DNA from: Phycisphaerales bacterium
Lineage (GTDB): Bacteria > Planctomycetota > Phycisphaerae > Phycisphaerales > SM1A02
Length of the DNA stretch: 5,836 bases
Reading direction: 5' to 3'
Assembly: GCA_007135295.1 (NCBI GenBank)
Contig: SLJD01000147.1
Span: 1-5,836 of the forward strand
Positions 1 through 5,475 of this stretch are shown here, one piece after another (position 1 is the first letter of the stretch; each line of letters begins with the position of its first letter). The translations under genes were made by a program, and so were the position numbers. Below the pieces are notes generated by a model that was not told where the DNA came from, did no database searches, and saw only the letters and a program-made list of their open reading frames with translations.

Positions 1-374
1 TCGAACTGGCCGATGAATCGCTGCACGGCCGCTTCAACATCCGCCCTGGACGGCGGCTCGATGATCTCAATCTCTTCACGCGGGCCTTCGCGGTCGTCAG
101 TCGTCGTGAACGCGGAGAGGTCGATCAGCGTCCGGTAACGCTTGGTCGTGTCCATGAATCGGCTGAGCAGTTTCGTCGCCCGGCCGAGACCCAGCACGAG
201 CACCCCGTCGGCGAGCGGGTCAAGTGTCCCGGCGTGGCCGGTCTTGACCCGGCCCGCCCGGTGCCGGACGCGCGCAATGGCCTGCATCGACGACGGGCCG
301 ACCGGTTTATCGAGGATGAGAACGCCGCTGATCGGCGCCTTCGAGGGCTGCTTCGGCTTGTCACGAGCGGTCAT
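1..374 (-). CDS. truB: tRNA pseudouridine(55) synthase TruB, N-terminal part (cut by window edge)
   Basis: TruB isomerises uridine 55 to pseudouridine in the T-loop of most tRNAs in the cytoplasm. Only the first 124 residues are present, because the reading frame runs off the left edge. The full family length is usually about 230-310 residues. Residues 15-30 give the typical opening (SGVLILDKPVGPSSM). Residues 46-62 carry the catalytic loop GHAGTLDPLADGVLVLG, with Asp52 as the expected nucleophile. The KRY at 78-80 corresponds to the conserved K-x-Y segment. The start is the ATG read from 374. No in-frame alternative fits the family N-terminus better, but no Shine-Dalgarno sequence precedes it. 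A TAGTGT hexamer ends seven bases before the ATG, so the mRNA may be leaderless. The gene is divergent from tRNA-Ser, with 31 bases between them. The family call is firm from the motif pattern. Confidence 0.93.
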   Translation of the reverse strand, partial: MTARDKPKQPSKAPISGVLILDKPVGPSSMQAIARVRHRAGRVKTGHAGTLDPLADGVLVLGLGRATKLLSRFMDTTKRYRTLIDLSAFTTTDDREGPREEIEIIEPPSRADVEAAVQRFIGQF

Positions 375-385
375 GCCGATACACT
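358..385 (+). promoter_or_regulatory. Probable promoter of tRNA-Ser
   Basis: TTGTCA at 358-363 and TACACT at 380-385 are separated by 16 bases. They match five and four of the six consensus positions of a sigma-70 type promoter. The expected transcription start, near 391-393, is about 14 bases before the mature tRNA. The -35 box lies inside the first codons of truB on the other strand. The -10 box read on the minus strand (TAGTGT, 386-381) may also serve truB, giving a bidirectional element. This is based on motif and spacing only. Confidence 0.5.
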
Positions 386-405
386 ACCGCAATCAGGCAT
401 CCGAC

Positions 406-493
406 GGACAGGTGTCCGAGTGGCTGAAGGAGCGGCACTGGAAATGCCGTGTACGCTTCGTGCGTACCGTGGGTTCGAATCCCACCCTGTCCG
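406..493 (+). tRNA. tRNA-Ser (anticodon GGA)
   Basis: An 88-base class II tRNA folds cleanly. The acceptor stem GGACAGG (406-412) pairs with CCTGTCC (486-492), followed by discriminator G493, as expected for serine. The anticodon stem CGGCA/TGCCG (433-437 and 445-449) encloses loop CTGGAAA, with anticodon GGA at 440-442, reading UCC and UCU. The long variable arm is a six-pair stem GTACGC/GCGTAC. The T arm is GTGGG-TTCGAAT-CCCAC. The 3' CCA is not encoded (CTT follows G493), so CCA must be added by tRNA nucleotidyltransferase. No clear terminator follows, so the transcript may continue toward tRNA-Pro. Confidence 0.97.
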
Positions 494-580
494 CTTCAGA
501 ACGCGGCAGCGGCACACCCGGCCGCGTACAATCTTCCCTGTGCAGGGCTTGACGCATTGCACGGTCGACCGTTCGGAGAC

Positions 581-596
581 GTATGACCCGTCATAC
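581..596. repeat. Perfect inverted repeat upstream of tRNA-Pro (possible promoter or operator)
   Basis: GTATGAC and GTCATAC are perfect 7-bp inverted arms around a CC centre, ten bases before the tRNA-Pro gene. The TATGAC at 582-587 could be a -10 box (start near 594), with a weak TTGCAC at 557-562 as -35 at a long 19-base spacing. The rest of the 494-606 spacer between the two tRNAs holds no gene. It also contains a TACAAT hexamer at 527-532 without a credible -35 box, and a short CGGTCGACCG palindrome at 562-571. The arms are seen directly. The role is inferred. Confidence 0.35.
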
Positions 597-606
597 GCCA
601 TCCGCT

Positions 607-683
<77 letters not shown>

Positions 684-723
684 GGAGGCATTCTCTCGAA
701 GTAGAGAATGCCTCCTCTTTATT
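684..723 (+). terminator. Rho-independent terminator of tRNA-Pro
   Basis: A perfect 13-bp stem (684-696 with 703-715; left arm GGAGGCATTCTCT) has a six-base loop and is followed by the T-rich tract TCTTTATT. The T tract favours termination of plus-strand transcription from the tRNA genes. The TAA stop codon of the minus-strand membrane-protein gene (719-721) sits in this tract. That operon therefore runs straight into the same hairpin, though with no good T run on its exit side. Confidence 0.85.
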
Positions 724-1147
724 GATCGCTCGTCCGGCGGAGCGCGGCGAGGCGACGGTCCGACCACCACCATCCGGCTGCGGCGGCGAGCAGAATCACG
801 ATCGGGCACGTGATCGTGAACCACAGGGGATAGGGCAACTGCGCGATATTGAAGACCACCGCTGCGAGGAGCAGCACGCCGATGAAGGCGGCGCTACCGC
901 GATTTCCCAGCCGCCCCGCCGTCCAGGTGGCGGCCAGCGCGGTGAATCCCCATGCGACGACGACCACGGCGAGTACCCAGTGCGGGTAGCGCTCGACGTG
1001 CTCAGCCATTTCCTCAAGACTGCCGTCGAAGTCTTCGGGGAACGGATGGACGATCGAGCTGAAGAACTCAACGGCAACGACGAGAACCATCGTGATGGCG
1101 ATCCCGGCTGCGATCGCGCCGGCAGTACGGAGAACAGTGGCCTTCAT
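719..1147 (-). CDS. Small four-helix membrane protein, last gene of the ArsR/SRPBCC operon
   Basis: A 142-residue integral membrane protein of no recognised family. Hydrophobic stretches at about residues 8-28, 57-77, 86-103 and 107-127 suggest four transmembrane helices. An acidic loop between helices 1 and 2 (EDFDGSLEEMAEHVE, about 38-52) contains a conserved-looking HPFPEDF segment. An Arg-rich tail (SDRRLAALRR) suggests a cytoplasmic C-terminus. The start at 1147 is preferred over one 12 codons upstream. Its ATG overlaps the TGA of the SRPBCC gene (ATGA junction), and an AGGAA ribosome-binding site lies eight bases upstream (1160-1156). This coupling argues for a shared job with the upstream gene, perhaps as a membrane partner or small transport-like protein, but no function can be assigned. 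Confidence 0.8.
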   Translation of the reverse strand: MKATVLRTAGAIAAGIAITMVLVVAVEFFSSIVHPFPEDFDGSLEEMAEHVERYPHWVLAVVVVAWGFTALAATWTAGRLGNRGSAAFIGVLLLAAVVFNIAQLPYPLWFTITCPIVILLAAAAGWWWSDRRLAALRRTSDQ

Positions 1148-2001
1148 TGCACAGCTTCCTGGGGAAATTGACGGGCGAGCCACTCATTCCAGGCGCGCTC
1201 GGCGTCGTGAGCCACCGCGGCGCCCTGATCGCCGAAGAAATGAAAACGGATGGACACCATCGTCGGGCCACCCATCGGAACCACGAACAGATGGGCGAGC
1301 CCCGGCGCGGGCTGATCGAGACGCAGCAGCAGTTCCGGTTCCTCGTTCTCCTGCCAGTCCATCGACGCGAGCAACTGCTCACGCGTGCGCAGCAGTTCGG
1401 GGTCGTCGATCTCCTTCCGCTCGACGGTGCCGGCCGCTTCGGGAACACCCGATCCGGATTGAAAACGCTGCCCGGCCCCCTCAATATTCAGCACGCTCTT
1501 GATGGCCTGCCAGGTTTCCGGCGCCGACGACTCGCTGACCGCGGAAAGCTGGAATGCCGAACATGGTCGGCCGGGGAAGTGCGTGAGGTACAACCGGAGC
1601 ATCCGGAAGAACGACGTCGCCCAGCCATAGGCGTGGCCTTCGAACTGCGCATCCCAGTCATCGGTGCTTGCAAACCAGCGATGGACGACGCGCACGACAC
1701 AGGTGCCTCCGTCCCGCGTTTCGACCGTCCACTGCGTCGCGACGGTTCCCGGCTCTTCCTCGGTCTCAGCCGTGAAGCTCTTCGGAGGGTCCCACTGTGT
1801 GATCGTCGCGACCGAGTCCATGCCGGGCCCGAAACTGTTGACGACGGTGCCGCCCTCGCGCTGCTCGACCTGGCTGGGAACGAACCATGACGAGATGCCA
1901 TGACCCGTCGCGATGGCGTGCCAGACCTCTTCGGGCGAGCCGGGCACCTCGATCTCAGCTTCGACGGAACGCTGGCCGTTGTCATCCTTCCTCACGGGCA
2001 T
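1144..2001 (-). CDS. SRPBCC (AHSA1/START-like) domain protein, apparently two-domain
   Basis: A 285-residue cytoplasmic protein. Residues 12-143 match the AHSA1-type SRPBCC fold, a helix-grip hydrophobic cavity: a strand-rich opening (VEAEIEVPGSPEEVWHAI), then SSWF, a GGTVVNSFGPG turn and an ITQWDPPKSF strand. Members bind small hydrophobic ligands or act as Hsp90 co-chaperone-like proteins. Residues 145-280 look like a second, diverged copy (SAVSESSAPETWQAIKSVL mirrors the first helix). The protein is nearly twice the usual 140-160 residues. The start at 2001 is chosen because GGGGAGG (2014-2008) lies six bases upstream. A longer frame from 2115 would lie inside the regulator gene. The gene overlaps the regulator's 3' end by 20 bases. 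ArsR-type regulators next to AHSA1 proteins are a recurrent pair. The ligand is unknown. Confidence 0.88.
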   Translation of the reverse strand: MPVRKDDNGQRSVEAEIEVPGSPEEVWHAIATGHGISSWFVPSQVEQREGGTVVNSFGPGMDSVATITQWDPPKSFTAETEEEPGTVATQWTVETRDGGTCVVRVVHRWFASTDDWDAQFEGHAYGWATSFFRMLRLYLTHFPGRPCSAFQLSAVSESSAPETWQAIKSVLNIEGAGQRFQSGSGVPEAAGTVERKEIDDPELLRTREQLLASMDWQENEEPELLLRLDQPAPGLAHLFVVPMGGPTMVSIRFHFFGDQGAAVAHDAERAWNEWLARQFPQEAVQ

Positions 2002-2611
2002 GATTGACCTCCCCTTCTTCTTCCGGCGTTTGTGACGCGGGCAATGGATGAGCCATGAGCACCAGCCGGTGCGGACGCCCGCCCGGCGCGGTCTCATCGT
2101 GGTACTTCGCCACAAGGCGATTGATCTCTTCCGTCAGTTCATGGGTGAATGCGGCCCGCTCCTGAGGCGACCGAAAGCGGATCACGGTGTCCACAGTCAG
2201 TGTGGCCAGTTGCTTACCGGCTTCGCGGGCGCGGCGGATCAGGTCGCCGACCTCCCCCACGGCCCGGGCCGCCAGGGCAAGAAGGTAACTCGCTGACAGA
2301 CGATCCTTTTCCCGTTCAGGATCCGCCGCCGCGGGCCCCAGGGTGCCCGGCGAGACGACATACGCCGACCCCGTCGCCACGAGCTGGCGCTCGGTGAGCC
2401 CGCCCCACCGCTTCTCGCCAGCGACGCGGACCAGCCCGTGCGACTCCAGCGTCCGCAGGTGATAGTTGACCTTCTGCCGCGACAATCCGACACGGCTGGC
2501 CAAAGCTGCGGCTGACGCCGGCTCGCGAAGTTCGGACAGCAGCCGGCTGCGAACCGGATCCATCGCCACGGACGCTGCGGCAGGGTCGTCAATGATGCGC
2601 ACTTCCAGCAT
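1982..2611 (-). CDS. ArsR-type winged-helix transcriptional regulator
   Basis: A 209-residue DNA-binding protein. Residues 17-62 form the winged-helix core: DPVRSRLLSEL, then ASAAALASRVGLSRQKVNYHLRTLESHGLV, typical of ArsR/HTH_20 regulators, where the helix around 43-57 reads DNA. The wing is near VRVAGEKRWGGLTER (61-75). The C-terminal half (about 100-172) is mostly helical and probably dimerises or binds effector. No cysteine occurs in the whole protein, so the classical thiol metal sites of ArsR/SmtB are absent and a metal-independent signal is likely. It heads a three-gene operon and probably controls it through the inverted repeat just upstream. No Shine-Dalgarno precedes the ATG at 2611. 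TAGACT ends seven bases before it, suggesting a leaderless start. Family call is firm; effector unknown. Confidence 0.9.
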   Translation of the reverse strand: MLEVRIIDDPAAASVAMDPVRSRLLSELREPASAAALASRVGLSRQKVNYHLRTLESHGLVRVAGEKRWGGLTERQLVATGSAYVVSPGTLGPAAADPEREKDRLSASYLLALAARAVGEVGDLIRRAREAGKQLATLTVDTVIRFRSPQERAAFTHELTEEINRLVAKYHDETAPGGRPHRLVLMAHPLPASQTPEEEGEVNHAREEG

Positions 2612-2617
2612 ACTGAG

Positions 2618-2645
2618 AGTCTACCTTGACAAATTTCATTGTCAA
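2618..2645 (-). promoter_or_regulatory. Probable promoter of the regulator operon
   Basis: On the minus strand a consensus TTGACA (2645-2640) is followed after 16 bases by TAGACT (2623-2618), matching three of six -10 positions including the key first A and last T. Transcription would start about at 2611, the A of the regulator's ATG, so the message would have almost no leader. The -35 box lies within one arm of the inverted repeat, which fits repression by a protein bound there. Confidence 0.55.
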
Positions 2646-2647
2646 GG
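2624..2647. promoter_or_regulatory. Perfect inverted repeat, probable operator of the ArsR-type regulator
   Basis: CCTTGACAA (2624-2632) and TTGTCAAGG (2639-2647) are perfect 9-bp arms around the 6-base centre ATTTCA, so the arm centres lie about 15 bases apart. It sits 12 bases upstream of the regulator ATG and covers the -35 box. A dimeric winged-helix protein bound here would block the promoter, giving autoregulation. Because the arms are symmetrical, a TTGACA also occurs on the plus strand (2626-2631), facing the amidohydrolase gene, but without a good -10 partner. Confidence 0.65.
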
Positions 2648-2788
2648 ATGTGGCAGGCGCAATTCCGCAGCATCGGCGCCAATCATCGCGCATCGTCCGT
2701 GCCTCTCGCCAATGCCGACAAAGCGACGTTCGGCATCTCCGCCCTCAAGCCATCGCACTTTCAGAATCTTGTCCGGGTTCGCATTGCG

Positions 2789-2794
2789 TACACT
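2789..2794 (+). promoter_or_regulatory. Possible -10 box for the amidohydrolase gene
   Basis: TACACT here is identical to the -10 proposed for tRNA-Ser and would place transcription start near 2800, about 40 bases before the chosen ATG. No -35 box at normal spacing is convincing (TTGTCC at 2769-2774 is only 14 bases away). Apart from the operator and this hexamer, nothing else is visible in the 2612-2839 divergent spacer. Confidence 0.22.
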
Positions 2795-2839
2795 CTACAC
2801 GGCACGCATGTCCGCTCATCTCTCGCCCAGCAGGTGCGT

Positions 2840-4150
2840 ATGGTCGATCCGCCTCGACATCCCTCGATGCAAACCACCGATCCGGCCACCGACCGGGCCG
2901 CCGAACGGGATCACCCGCCGTGGCCCGATGATCTCTGGATGAGCATCGCCCGCTCCATCGACGATCGCGCCGACCGGCTCACTCGACTTCGGCATCTGCT
3001 CCATGCCACCCCGGAGCCATCCGGCGAGGAACGGGAGACGACGCGGGCCATCGCCGAAGCCGTTTCGGAGGCCGGCCTGCACCCACAGTTGCTTCGCGAT
3101 GACGTCGGCCTGCTGGTCGATCTTCCGCTCAACCCCCGGGCGAACTCATTTATCGCGCTTCGCGCTGAACTCGACTGCGTGCGTGTCAATGACGACAAGC
3201 AGGTTCCCTACGCATCGACGCGGCCGGGTCTGTGCCACGCCTGCGGCCACGATGCGCACAGTGCGATGGTGCTCGGGGCCGGCCTCGCCCTGCATGAACA
3301 CCTCGATTCACTTCAGCAACTGAACGCGCCGCACAACCTGCGGCTGATCTTCCAGCCGGCGGAAGAGTCAGCCACCGGCGCGAGGTCCGTCATCGAACAG
3401 GGCGCGATCAGCGGGGTGGCGGCGATCCTCGCCCTGCATGTTGATCCGACGCTCTCAACCGGCCGCCTTGGCGTTCGAACCGGGCCGATCACCGCATCGT
3501 TCAAGAGTTTTCAGGTCACGGTCCGGGGGACGAGCGGACACTCCGCCCGACCGAACGAAGCCGTCGACCCGATTCCCGCCGCGGTCGCCGTCATCGACCA
3601 GTTCTATCAGCTCGTGCCGCGCACCATTGACAGCCGCCACCCGGCGAACCTGACCGTCGGGTCGATCCATGCGGGAACGACCTTCAACGCAATCCCTGAC
3701 CGGGCCACGCTGACCGGCACGCTGCGCACCACGCTTGCTGACGACACGCGGATCATGCAGCAGAAAATGCAGGCGATCGTCGCCGGCGTGGCGGAATCCA
3801 CCGGATGCGACGTGTCGCTGGACTTCGGGAATTGGTGTCCGGCGACTGACAACGACCCGGACCTGACCGATCGCCTTGCCGCGACCGGCCGGCGCGTGCT
3901 CGGGCTCGACGGGGTGACGTGGATCGACCTGCCGAGCATGGGCGGGGAAGATTTCGCGTTCTATCAGGAGTTGATCCCGGGGGTGATCGCGCGGCTTGGA
4001 TGCGTATCGCCGGATGACGGGCCGGCCGGCCCCACAGCTAGGCCGCTGCATTCGAGCCAGTTTGATATTGACGAACGCTGTCTCAGCATCGGAAGCAAGG
4101 TGCTCGGCCTTGCTGCGCTTGACCTTGCGCTGCGGGAGTCGCCGGCATGA
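2840..4150 (+). CDS. M20D-type metal-dependent amidohydrolase (N-acyl-amino-acid hydrolase-like)
   Basis: A 436-residue cytosolic enzyme of peptidase family M20, subfamily D (hippuricase, aminoacylase and auxin-conjugate hydrolase relatives). These hydrolyse the amide bond of N-acyl amino acids or similar conjugates with two divalent metals. Visible signatures are CGHDAHS at 135-141 (ligands Cys135, His137), FQPAEE at 171-176 (catalytic and ligand Glu pair), ALHVDP at 198-203 (ligand His200), SGHSARPNEAVDPI from 232 in the dimerisation or lid domain (about 217-330), SMGGEDFAFY at 366-375, and the final metal His404 in LHSSQF. The set looks complete, so the enzyme should be active. RAELDC (108-113) replaces the usual RADMDA. 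The frame is open back to 2639. ATG 2840 is chosen for an AGGTG five bases or fewer upstream and a normal family length, but 2867 and 2939 are possible. Substrate unknown. Confidence 0.9.
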   Translation: MVDPPRHPSMQTTDPATDRAAERDHPPWPDDLWMSIARSIDDRADRLTRLRHLLHATPEPSGEERETTRAIAEAVSEAGLHPQLLRDDVGLLVDLPLNPRANSFIALRAELDCVRVNDDKQVPYASTRPGLCHACGHDAHSAMVLGAGLALHEHLDSLQQLNAPHNLRLIFQPAEESATGARSVIEQGAISGVAAILALHVDPTLSTGRLGVRTGPITASFKSFQVTVRGTSGHSARPNEAVDPIPAAVAVIDQFYQLVPRTIDSRHPANLTVGSIHAGTTFNAIPDRATLTGTLRTTLADDTRIMQQKMQAIVAGVAESTGCDVSLDFGNWCPATDNDPDLTDRLAATGRRVLGLDGVTWIDLPSMGGEDFAFYQELIPGVIARLGCVSPDDGPAGPTARPLHSSQFDIDERCLSIGSKVLGLAALDLALRESPA

Positions 4151-4197
4151 CGGGCGGCGCCTCGTCATTGCGTGAAGGATGCGCATTCGGCCGATGA
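4147..4197 (+). CDS. Candidate tiny reading frame 1 (16 residues) linking amidohydrolase to ligase
   Basis: An ATG overlaps the TGA of the amidohydrolase (ATGA junction) and has GGGAG (4134-4138) eight bases upstream, a credible ribosome-binding site. It encodes 16 residues (begins MTGGASSLREG) and ends in TGA at 4195-4197, which overlaps the next ATG. There is no recognisable motif. It might be a coupling device rather than a functional peptide, or a chance frame. Confidence 0.25.
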   Translation: MTGGASSLREGCAFGR

Positions 4198-4265
4198 AAC
4201 GACCGGACGCGCTGCTCGGCGACGGATTGATCGACGCATGTGACCGAGGTGGGGAACCTGCATGA
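4194..4265 (+). CDS. Candidate tiny reading frame 2 (23 residues) ending on the ligase start
   Basis: An ATG overlapping the stop of the preceding tiny frame opens a 23-residue frame (MKRPDALLGDGLIDAC...). Its TGA (4263-4265) overlaps the ATG of the ligase gene. A GAAGGA at 4174-4179 is 14 bases upstream, too far to be a good ribosome-binding site, so re-initiation would be needed. There is no homology that I recognise. Ribosomes ending here would stop exactly on the ligase start. Confidence 0.25.
   Translation: MKRPDALLGDGLIDACDRGGEPA
4246..4255 (+). promoter_or_regulatory. Strong ribosome-binding site of the ligase gene
   Basis: GAGGTGGGGA ends six bases before the ATG at 4262 and fixes that start. 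Its strength means the ligase does not need translational coupling, although the ATGA junction would allow it. Confidence 0.7.
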
Positions 4266-5422
4266 ATCATCCATTTAACGCCAACGACTCGCATACGCTC
4301 GGCGTCGAGCTTGAACTGCAGCTCGTTGACACGCAGACCGGCGAGTTGTCGAACGCGATCAACCGCATCCTCAATCGCGTGCCGGAGCAGTGGTCCGAGT
4401 CCTTCAAGCCGGAACTCATGCAGAGTTACTGCGAGATCAACACCGGCATCTGCCACACGGTCGGGGACGTTGAACGGGATCTGTCCGCGAAACTCGAATG
4501 GGCCGGGCAGACGGCGGAGTCGATGGGGCTTCAGTTCCTCTGGGCGGGGACGCATCCGTTCAGCGACTGGGCCGACCAGCAGATCAGCCCCGGCGAGCGG
4601 TACGCCTGGCTCACCGACCGCATGCAGGACGTCGCCCGCCAGCTTGTCTGCTTCGGCCTGCACATTCACGTCGGCGTCGACTCCGGCGACAAGGCGATTC
4701 AGATGTGCGACCGGATGCTGCGGCATCTGCCGACGCTGCTCGCTCTGTCGGCCAACTCGCCGCTGTGGTGCGGCCGGGACACGGGGATCATGTCCTACCG
4801 GTCCAAGCTCATGGACGCCCTGCCCACGGCCGGCCTGCCGCTGACGATGCGGAACTGGTCGGAGTACGTCTGGCTGATGAATCACCTCGTCGACACGCAG
4901 TTCATCAACTCCGTGCGCGAGATCTGGTGGGACGTCCGGCCGCATGGCGGGTTCGGCACGGTCGAGATCCGGATCATGGACATGCCCCGGCACCTGAACC
5001 ACGTGCTCGGCCTTGTCGCGATGACCCAGTCGTTGGTGGCGGCAATCTCTGACCAGATTGACAAGGGCGCGTATCTTTACGACTGCCACCCCATGATCGC
5101 CAAGCAGAACAAGTGGCACGCCGCCCGATTCGGCCTTGACGCCAGTTTCGTCGATCCGGACACCATGCTCGCCGTCCCCGCTCGCCAGACCGTCCGCCGG
5201 CTCATGGAACTCTGCGACCCGTTCGCCGAGCGACTCGGATGCCGCGAGCACTTACAATACATCAGCGACCTGCTGGACCATGGCAATGGGGCCGAATACC
5301 AGCAGGACGTCTTCCATCGGGCGGAGAGTGACGCCCGCGCGGTGGTTGCCGCGCTGCTTGAAGGCCGGCAGGACAGCACGGTCGCTGCTTCGAGAGACAA
5401 AGCCGGCCGATCCGGCGGGTGA
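4262..5422 (+). CDS. ybdK: YbdK-type carboxylate-amine ligase (glutamate-cysteine ligase 2 family)
   Basis: A 386-residue ATP-dependent ligase of the GCS2 family, predicted to join a carboxylate to an amine through an acyl phosphate. The E. coli relative has weak glutamate-cysteine ligase activity in vitro and its true substrate is unknown. Family landmarks run the full length: TLGVELELQLVD (12-23), the SYCEINTGIC segment (55-64), GTHPFSDW (96-103), the FGLHIHVGVDSGD block (131-143) with likely metal or ATP ligands, LALSANSPLW (160-169), the SYR at 178-180, PTAGLP (188-193), IWWDVRPHGGFGTVEIR (221-237) and an MDMPRHLN segment. Length is normal (about 370-390) and no motif is broken. The tail after 365 (GRQDSTVAASRDKAGRSGG) is low complexity. 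It lies 111 bases downstream of the amidohydrolase on the same strand and may share its transcript. Confidence 0.93.
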   Translation: MNHPFNANDSHTLGVELELQLVDTQTGELSNAINRILNRVPEQWSESFKPELMQSYCEINTGICHTVGDVERDLSAKLEWAGQTAESMGLQFLWAGTHPFSDWADQQISPGERYAWLTDRMQDVARQLVCFGLHIHVGVDSGDKAIQMCDRMLRHLPTLLALSANSPLWCGRDTGIMSYRSKLMDALPTAGLPLTMRNWSEYVWLMNHLVDTQFINSVREIWWDVRPHGGFGTVEIRIMDMPRHLNHVLGLVAMTQSLVAAISDQIDKGAYLYDCHPMIAKQNKWHAARFGLDASFVDPDTMLAVPARQTVRRLMELCDPFAERLGCREHLQYISDLLDHGNGAEYQQDVFHRAESDARAVVAALLEGRQDSTVAASRDKAGRSGG

Positions 5423-5475
5423 TTCATGGTAACCTTCGAACGGTGTTCAATTCAGACGGGAAGAGGACTGCAGGT

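Noticed and set aside
406..417. GGACA/TGTCC self-complement at the 5' end of tRNA-Ser
   Set aside because: The two-base loop is too small to fold, and both arms are already used by the acceptor and D stems.
2002..2115. Longer SRPBCC protein beginning at 2115
   Set aside because: The extra 38 residues lie within the regulator gene, whereas GGGGAGG six bases before 2001 fixes the shorter start.
2639..2839. N-terminal extension of the amidohydrolase from an ATG at 2639
   Set aside because: It would start inside the operator repeat, has no ribosome-binding site, and adds 67 residues with no family resemblance or signal peptide.
4019..4032. 14-bp GGCC-rich palindrome (GGGCCGGCCGGCCC)
   Set aside because: It lies inside the amidohydrolase frame in a Gly/Ala/Pro stretch and has no T tract. 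It is best explained by GC-rich codons.
3455..5251. A 598-codon open frame on the minus strand
   Set aside because: It is antisense to two genes with complete family motifs, and its product is Arg/His/Pro/Asp-rich without any recognisable domain. It is a codon-bias shadow of GC-rich coding DNA.
5402..5416. GCCGG/CCGGC hairpin at the end of the ligase gene
   Set aside because: It has only five pairs, lies within the coding tail and is not followed by a T run, so it is not a convincing terminator.
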